Shown here: positions 57,501 to 64,000 of the stretch, piece after piece
Position numbering within the stretch: position 1 is the stretch's first letter
Layout: each line of letters opens with the position of its first letter
From: Hsuehochloa calcarea
Taxonomy: Eukaryota > Streptophyta > Magnoliopsida > Poales > Poaceae
Direction: 5' to 3'
DNA length: 64,000 nucleotides
NCBI GenBank assembly: GCA_036346395.1
Contig: CM070599.1
Span: 28,883,232 to 28,947,231 of the forward strand
Program-made: the position numbers and the translations under genes
Notes under the pieces: model-generated
Seen by the model: the letters and a program-made list of their open reading frames with translations, nothing else
Databases searched by the model: none
What the model was told of the DNA's origin: nothing

Positions 57501-60299
57501 TTAACTGATGACCAGCAAAACTTTACTGTGCTATTACAACCAAATGCACCCAATTCCTGGGGAAACATTACCGTATTAAAAATAAATAAAGGAAAAAATA
57601 GCACAAGATGCAAAGTTTAAGTTGGTTGCAAACTTACGGGTAAACCATCTTCTGCACAGCTGGATCTTCCATCATTTTCTCAATTGTTTCAACAGATAGC
57701 ATAGGTCCTGACTTACCTATATACAGAATCAGTTTTGGGCATTTATCCACACCAGGAAACAACGAATAAAAAGAACATTATAACACCATTTTAATAAAAT
57801 GCTTAAATGCGAATAAAAATCCTAAATTTGTGAAGTAGAAAAATGTGCAATTACTAACTGGATTCAGTTGGCCCGGTAGCAGAATCTTCAGTCGGTTTAA
57901 AAGCAGCTCCGTTTGTGGGAACCTTTAAGAACCATAGAAAAGGCCTCAAATACTATGAATTGTACAGGAAGCCTATTACCCAGCTTCTTAATGAAACTTA
58001 CTTTTTGCTCAGTACCCTCCTTACTTGCACTTTCGGTGCTATCCCTTTTTACATCTACTGTCTCCAGTGAAGATTGAAGTTCCTTTTGCTGCAACTCTTC
58101 AGGAGAAACATCAACAAAAGCTGCACACATTTTGTTACGATAACCACAATAAGATGCAGATGGCAACTATATGAAGGAAATGGGGTTAAGCATTAAGAAA
58201 AGTAGCAGCACAGTCGATCCCACTAGGATCGTGTTCTGGCTCAATGGTTGGTGTGATTATTTCCTGATATTGTACTAAAGGGGAGAAAAAAACAGGTTCG
58301 CAGAAAAATACAATAACTACTCTAAAAGATATAAATTGAGCATGTTATTGACAGTTTGACACACAAAAGAACCCAGCCCCCATTCAATGATAGTAATTTC
58401 CGGATAAAAGTCAATACCAAATTTCTTTGGAGGCTTTGATGTTTCAACCACATTGGCTGCTTCTGAAGTTCCAGCTGCTTCCACTTCAGTAGCCGAAACA
58501 TCAACAGTTGCACCTTTTGGGGAGGTATCTTTCCTTGGTTCTGAGTATGGGTAACTGCTTGGGGCTGTGGGAGCTGCCTGTGGTGGCATGGGAAAGGGAA
58601 AGGGAGTTCGAGCTAAATGTGTTTGGTGGTGCCTGGGTCATCATTGACTTGACTGCTTGTTGCATTGCATATTTCTGCGACAGATCGGGCAACATGTCAA
58701 AATGGGCATGCGAATTAATGTCTCTCATGTACAGCCAAATGTACAATTTTACAATTAGAACAATGCAACTATTAATTAGACAGTAGATACAATAAAAGAC
58801 AACAGCGAAGGGGTAGATGAGCAAGCCTACAAACAGAATACTGTATTATTTAAAACCATGCAGCAAAGTACAGAGCCATGCTGAAAGAGATATATCATAA
58901 TATCATTTAGGGGAAAACGTGGTGTGTCGCGCAACAACGATGGAAATTGTAGCAATAGTATAAAACTAGACAGTATGTGACATACAATAAAAGAAAATGA
59001 ACTGTCCGTCAAATTACAATACATTGCCACCTTCATAGGACCACATAATATGCTTTAAACAACTAGAACTAAAAAAATCTCTGAAATAGCAAGAAACGAA
59101 CTGGTATAATACAGATGCACTGATAGGGTAAGCATGAGTAAGAAGAAGAAAAAGGCTCAATTAAATACCTCCCTGACTCCTGCCCTAGTATGCAAAGATA
59201 CCTAATAGGGCATTCCGTGGAGCAACTATGCAAATGATGAGGATACATACTGTTTGAAGATGCAGAAACAGAGAATAGCTGTGAGCTCACCTTTACCATT
59301 GAAGAAACCTGATACACCAACCACCAAGTATTAAGTTACAACAAGAAGATATATAGTACAACAGTAGTACAACACATTAAAGCATAACAGGCAGCAGAAT
59401 TCGCACCATGGAAAATGCGCAGACAATGCTACGCCAACTCCAATCCAGAAAACAGGGAACCACTGCAGGGATTTTGCAACAAGCCATTATGCGGGGGTAA
59501 TATTGAGAACGGCGTAGACAGACAAAACAAGGAAACAAGCTCACATGTATGATGACGGGGGCGGCATGGGAGGCAGGGTACCAGTTCCGGTCGACACATT
59601 CTCACTGCTGGTTGAAGACGACATGCTTGCAAAGCCCTTTGTGCTCAATCCATCCAAAACTGATGTAGCAGACAATTTTTATCAAATAAATCAGAACAAA
59701 GGAGATGCTAATAAAAAGATTCTCTACTCATCGGCTACTATACTACAAATACAGATGGATATGATGGTCATTCTCTACTTACCAACTACTATACTACAAA
59801 TACAGATGGATAAGCTTACCATTCTCAGGTCATCAACTACAACTATACTGCAAATAGCCAAATACAGATGGATAACTTTATCAAGGATGCATGACGGAAC
59901 GACGTCAAAATTCGCAAGGATGACGCCCTCAATCCCACAAATGAAGTACAGGGCACGGCCATGGATCCAGCTGATATAGAATCTGATAAAACTCCGAACA
60001 ATCTCACAAATACTACAGCTCGGACACTTCAAGCTAGCCTCCTAGTCAACAGCGCATCGTCCTCGCATCTAAACAGAACACTGAACAGAGCGAAATTACG
60101 GAAGCAACAGGACAGGCAGCCCCCTCACCGTTCCTGGATCCGTGGGCCGCGGCGGCAACGACGAGCTTGGGCCTCCTGGCTCCCCTCCGCCCGGCAGCGG
60201 CGGCCGCGGGCGGCGGGGCCTGGAGTGGCTGCGAGGGGCGGCGGCCGCGGCCGGCGGAGAGGAGGGGGAGGCGGGGGAGGCGAGGACGAGGCTCTCCAT
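54593..60299 (-). CDS. TIC40: TIC40, chloroplast inner-envelope translocon co-chaperone
   Basis: Tic40 couples the Tic import channel to stromal Hsp93. Fourteen exons, all with GT/AG borders: 60129-60299, 59545-59636, 59407-59462, 59291-59308, 58418-58674, 58002-58120, 57859-57922, 57638-57716, 56042-56081, 55899-55944, 55391-55488, 54868-54971, 54747-54794, 54593-54646; about 416 residues. ATG at 60297-60299 opens a Ser/Ala/Pro-rich transit peptide (MESLVLASPASPSSPPAAAA). Exon 3 encodes the membrane anchor (FWIGVGVALS). Exons 5-7 are the acidic/Pro-rich linker and TPR-like part. Exons 8-14 are the Sti1/Hip/Hop-like region (VETIEKMMEDPAVQKMVYP, VVSKIMANPEVAAAFQNP, CSQNPLNIVKYQND). Five bases appear missing: two in exon 3, two in exon 5 and one in exon 9, all in C or G runs, so the frame is broken as written though the phases fit when restored. 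Confidence 0.92.
55079..55168 (+). repeat. Perfect 45-bp tandem duplication in TIC40 intron 11
   Basis: Two identical 45-bp units beginning gcaatagaaaattgcttcag at 55079 and 55124. No difference is visible, so the event is recent or is an assembly artefact. Confidence 0.95.
56500..57290. other. GC-rich island in TIC40 intron 8
   Basis: Intron 8 (56082-57637) is by far the longest. Its middle is GC-rich (about 56560-57130) unlike the other introns, and includes a run of ggggtggggtgg. On the minus strand the boundary at about 57285 begins CAGTGGCGAACGCAG, similar to hAT-type ends. An inserted element is likely, but the other end and target duplication were not found. Confidence 0.45.
59291..59308 (-). 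other. TIC40: 18-nt microexon of TIC40
   Basis: GTTTCTTCAATGGTAAAG is bounded by an acceptor ...tatcag and a donor gtgagc. It adds V-S-S-M-V-K in phase 0 between the membrane anchor of exon 3 and KYAMQQAVKS of exon 5, exactly where other plant Tic40 proteins have continuous sequence. Without it the protein would lose six residues next to the anchor but stay in frame. Confidence 0.85.
59730..59875 (+). repeat. Short tandem repeats in TIC40 intron 1
   Basis: Three diverged copies of tatactacaaatacagatggata spaced by about 50-70 bp (near 59740, 59790 and 59845). Confidence 0.75.
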
Positions 60300-61400
60300 G
60301 CCGCGCCGCGGGAAACCCTAGCTCTGCCGTCCGTAGGTGAGGTCTCTCTCTCTCCCCCCGCTCGCTCGAGCTAGGGTTTTTGGCTCGCGCGTGTGTCGCC
60401 GTAGCGCGAGGCCTCAGGCTTTTTAGTTTTTACTCGTGCAGTCGTGCGGTGAGATGGACCCATATACAGAAAGAGCCAAAGCCCTCGCCTATCGCTGTGG
60501 GGTGGTTACTGCCTTACTGGTTAGCGGCTGGTACTACTGTACTGGGACTAGTAGGCTGTAGGCTGTATAGCACTATCAAGAGAGTAGTATCAGGCTATCA
60601 GCATTCAGCAGAGAGCAACAGCAACCCACTCAATATTTCGAAGATCCATACTGATCTTTGAGGTTTGGAACGCGAGGTTTCTGTACTAATTTTTGCAGTT
60701 TCTATCGAAAAATTCGTAGGGAATTACCGTGTTTAGATCATAGACAAATCTGTCGTTCCTATCTTAAAATTTGTAGGGAATACTCGCGTTTAGATTTAGC
60801 CTGTGGTTGCCACTTTTTCTGAACTAAGGGATGCTCTGGCTCTGATGTATCAATACCGTAGAGGTCACGTTTAGATTTAGTCTATGTTAACAGGTCACAT
60901 TTTCAGGACATGGAATAAGACCATCATGGAGACTCGGACATGGCATATACCTCTCATCTCATTCAACATTAACCAGGAAAGACCATATAAAAAGCATTGA
61001 CCAGTAAAGAACCACTGATTAGAGCCATTACAGAAATTATGTTGCAATCCACCGCTTAGTTTACAAACTACAATGGTACACATGACATAGCACATATGCA
61101 TGCAACCGTCAGTTCACTGTGCCAAGTTATTTACCATTTTTCGGCGGTAGAAATGTTCAGTACAATAGCCAGAGCCCCGTTAACCTCTCTCCTCTCCTGA
61201 TTATGCAGAGCAGAATGGCCATTCTGACGTCGAATGGGTTTCCTTGTCCATATAAAGATATTTTGATCACACAAGCTGGAGCATCACGCAGATCAAACCA
61301 AAGGGATCTTTTTATGCATCATCCACTGTAAAGTCTACAAGGTGCAAAACGGCTATCAAATTACAGTCTTTACATGACCCTAAACAAAAAAATGATAAGC
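60300..61400. other. TIC40 promoter / NSRP1-like 3' region
   Basis: 1.1 kb between two minus-strand genes. The part next to TIC40 (60300-60470) is GC-rich with a CT microsatellite (gtctctctctctcccccc), typical of a grass core promoter and 5' UTR. The part from about 60890 to 61400 is probably the 3' UTR of the NSRP1-like gene. Confidence 0.5.
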
Positions 61401-63829
61401 TTAAGCCCGTAAGAACTCGTTCCGGGCCAGAGCTCGTTCTTTGGCAGCAGCAAGTGCATCAGCACCCCTCTTGTAGTGGCCATCCGTAACCTGTGCTGGT
61501 TGAGTATTCTGCAGGGTCTGAGAAGCATTCAAGGGAACATCTGAATGTTTCTCAGTTGATCTAGCAGCTGTTGTATCCCTCGATCTAGTCGTTGTAGGTT
61601 CATCCACACTTCTACTTTCGCAAGCCATCTCTGATCCTATACTAGATTCTCTTAGGCGCTTAGGTGAACAATTGGATCCTTCAGCATCAAACTTACTAAT
61701 CTGATTATCTTCTACTTTATTATCCAACTTGTCAGGCTTGGTATGTTTTGTATTGTCATTCGTCCGTGCACCAAAAGCAACATTCTTCTCAAGCGCAAAG
61801 TAAAAATCACTCAAGTCTTTCTTTTTAGTTACCTATAGAAAAGCAGATGATGAAAACAAAATCAGTTAGCCAAAAGACAAGATGGTAGTGAAATATTAGC
61901 TATACGTTTTCTTTGCAAGGAATCTGATTTGGACAAAAACGTAAAGATAAAACAGCTTTCGTTGCATTAATTTTGTGAGCAAAGATATTACAGATTACTC
62001 AAAAGATGTTTGTGTAATGAGCAGCAACCAGCGGATCATATTATGCATAACAGCAAAACGTAGATGACGACAATCCTTTACAAAAAGACAAAACTGAAAG
62101 TGTATGTAAAAAAGTAGGTCTATATAGCAATACAGCATCAGAATTCATAAGCACCAAAGCCCCTTTTGTTCTCCTACTCTTCTTGCTAGACAAGTGAGGG
62201 CACAAAGCACACTAGTGTGATCAGAAAAGGGCACAAGTCAAACTAAGAGTTTTGATTATAAACATTGACAACAATTCAGACTATATCAAGTTTGCATGCA
62301 TACTTTGGCAATGTGGACCAGCCTCACACGTGGTCATGGTTCTGACAGAAAGAAGTAAATGCTATATCACATCATATTATATACAAATAAAGTAGCAACA
62401 AGTATGCAACCTCAAAACAAAACAGAAGAATAAAAATATGAACCCATGAAGATGCGTATGCATGTATACAAGAAGAAACGTGTAACGATAAACAAATAAG
62501 CAAAACTCACATCTTCCTTTTCTTCTTGATGCTGCCGCCGTTTCTCTTCCTCCAGCCATTTTCGCTCCTCCTCAAGTTTCTTCCTGTAGGCAGATGTTAC
62601 GAACTTGTCTTTGTCGGCAAATAGGTGGTCTTCCTTGCTCCTCTCTTTATGAAGCTTCCTCTCATATATTATGTCCTCCTCTCGTTTACGCTGCTCTGCT
62701 TTCTCCATGAGTGCTCCAATGTACTTTGACTGCAAAAAAACATGATGCCAGAAAATAAAGACATCATATTAGAATAAGAAGCATATCTCATCCAAATATA
62801 TGTCCATTAATTAGCTGCATTGTGTGATACCAATTATTGGTGAGACTTTCTACGTTTGCAGAATCAGTTGCAACTTTATCGCACGCAATGTGGAATAGAT
62901 CCATGAAGGAGTTCATCAGCTCAAGCCTAAGCATCACAATATCTAATCCAAAATTCAAAGGCGGAAACCTTAAATTGTATCATGCGTCTATATTCTGTGA
63001 TGATCTTTGAATACGAGTCACCAGTACAAATTTAACAGAATCAATTAATTCCTTATGCAGATGGAGAGATACAGACAATTTCAGAGACATTATACACCCA
63101 TCCAAGAAGGAAAATCTCAGTTAGACCTAAAATTCTGGTTTAGCCCTCAATTGTGTTTCCAATATTCATCTGGCAAAACTAGCAGGCACTCACTCAAATT
63201 ACCATATCTCATGTCATTTTGATGTTTCTTCCCATCAAACAAGAAAAAAATCCGTAAGCTCAACTAACAAAAGTAAAATTTGGCCGTCACACATCAAACA
63301 TTAGGAAGCAGGACACAGAAATAAACTGGAAGAGATACTACCCCTTTACTAAAACTAAGTACTTTACCAAAATTGTGTAACTTACACTCTGTAGCGCATC
63401 CCAGTAAGGACAAACGGAAGCACTAGAGGCGCAAATAGAAAGTAGCCAATGTACAGGACGGAGAATTACCTCGCGAACGACCTTGTCCTGCATCTTGGGG
63501 CGGGCCGCCTTCTCCTTCATGTCATCGTACACCTCGTCGTAGGCGAATACAGAGGGGTCCTCCTCCATCGCCTTCTTCTGCTGCTCCTCAACCTGCGCGC
63601 GCCCAAGAAGAAATCAATCATCTGATGGCTCGGCACCCAACGAAGGAGAACGCACGTAGAGGAGGGGATTCGGGCTGGTTACCTTCTGGAGGGCGCGCTT
63701 CTTGGAGGACTGGCGGAGGATGTCAGCCTCCACGTCATCGCCGCCGTCGTCGGCGAAGGCCGCCAGGGGGCGCGCCGGCGGCGGCGGCCGCAACGACGAG
63801 GACGCCGCCGGCTTCGTGCGGAGCTGCAT
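61401..63829 (-). CDS. NSRP1: Nuclear speckle splicing regulatory protein 1-like (CCDC55/DUF2040)
   Basis: Nuclear splicing-related protein of the NSRP1/CCDC55 family. Four exons with GT/AG borders and phase-0 junctions: 63683-63829 (49 codons), 63470-63592 (41), 62511-62729 (73) and 61401-61832 (144 with stop), giving 306 residues with an intact frame. N-terminal MQLRTKPAASS and SSKKRALQK; then the conserved DUF2040 core with DPSVFAYDEVYDDMKEK, KPKMQDK-like and SKYIGALMEKAEQRKREEDI. A long Lys/Glu/Arg coiled coil follows (DKFVTSAYRKKLEEERKWLE), then KKKDLSDFYFALEKNVAFG. The C-terminus is Ser/Thr-rich and ends AAAKERALARNEFLRA. Length is close to other plant members. Start chosen as the first ATG before the conserved N-terminus. 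It lies 1.1 kb upstream of TIC40, same strand, as a separate unit. Confidence 0.9.
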
Positions 63830-64000
63830 CCCGTACCTCTGCTGCTCTGCATCCCGACGTCGGTGGCGAACCGCGGATCAAACCCTAGGCTTGGTTTCGG
63901 ATTACCCCTTCGCACTTGGCAGGCAGAAGGGCAACTGCGCGAGAGCTTTCGGCAAGATGGGGTATAGGCCCTCTCCAAAAAATGCCGTCTCGAAAATGGA
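63830..64000. promoter_or_regulatory. Upstream region of the NSRP1-like gene
   Basis: GC-rich sequence directly 5' (minus strand) of the start codon. Probably 5' UTR and core promoter; no TATA box is evident before the window ends. Confidence 0.35.

Noticed and set aside
1..64000. CRISPR array, bacterial operons, tRNA or rRNA genes
   Set aside because: None seen; tandem repeats here lack the spacer/repeat form of CRISPR, and all TGGTATC-type matches are primer binding sites of retrotransposons.

Overview
The window is nuclear DNA of a grass (Poaceae), probably Oryza or a close relative. The basis is plant-type spliced genes, GC-rich monocot exons, and nested grass retrotransposon families (Ty3-gypsy with TGTAAC-type and TGATGAGGAC-type LTRs, SIRE-type and BARE/Angela-type copia). 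It is about two thirds transposable elements. Three host genes can be recognised, all on the minus strand.

Layout. 1-5145: AT-rich DNA with two coding remnants of unknown identity; one is split by an 856-bp solo LTR with a perfect target duplication. 5146-9262: a plus-strand gypsy-type LTR followed by a GC-rich degenerate repeat. 9268-21471: a minus-strand gypsy LTR-type sequence (about 4.6 kb once the insert is removed). A 7.6-kb Ty3-gypsy element (10990-18594) is nested in it, with both LTRs, PBS, gag, protease, RT, RNase H, integrase and PPT, all broken by stops and frameshifts. 21472-25265: low-gene DNA with small tandem repeats and one MITE-like element. 25266-27653: a CRINKLY4-related receptor kinase (CCR4-like) in one exon but with eight frame breaks. 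29533-32516: a large solo LTR with two internal tandem arrays. 34245-35214: an isolated gypsy LTR. 35323-43758: a decayed SIRE-type copia element with a truncated 3' LTR. 43764-50922: another gypsy LTR-type block holding two younger solo LTRs. 54593-60299: TIC40, 14 exons, including an 18-nt microexon. 61401-63829: an NSRP1/CCDC55-like gene with four exons and an intact frame.

The host genes do not form a pathway. TIC40 works in chloroplast protein import, NSRP1 in nuclear-speckle splicing, and the CCR4-like protein at the plasma membrane. TIC40 and NSRP1 lie head-to-tail about 1.1 kb apart and form the gene-dense right end. The left 50 kb is a nested retrotransposon landscape with many solo LTRs.

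Two sequence-quality patterns matter to a reader. Every frame break in the CCR4-like gene and in TIC40 can be explained by loss (in one place possibly gain) of one or two bases in a short C or G run, which suggests consensus errors rather than real pseudogenes. The two LTRs of the 7.6-kb gypsy element differ again and again at CAG sites. I found no CRISPR, rRNA or tRNA, and no clearly new multi-gene system. The strongest candidates for novelty are the seven-residue repeat tail encoded across the gypsy PPT/LTR, the tandem hairpin array in the 3-kb solo LTR, and the palindrome cluster in the SIRE LTR.
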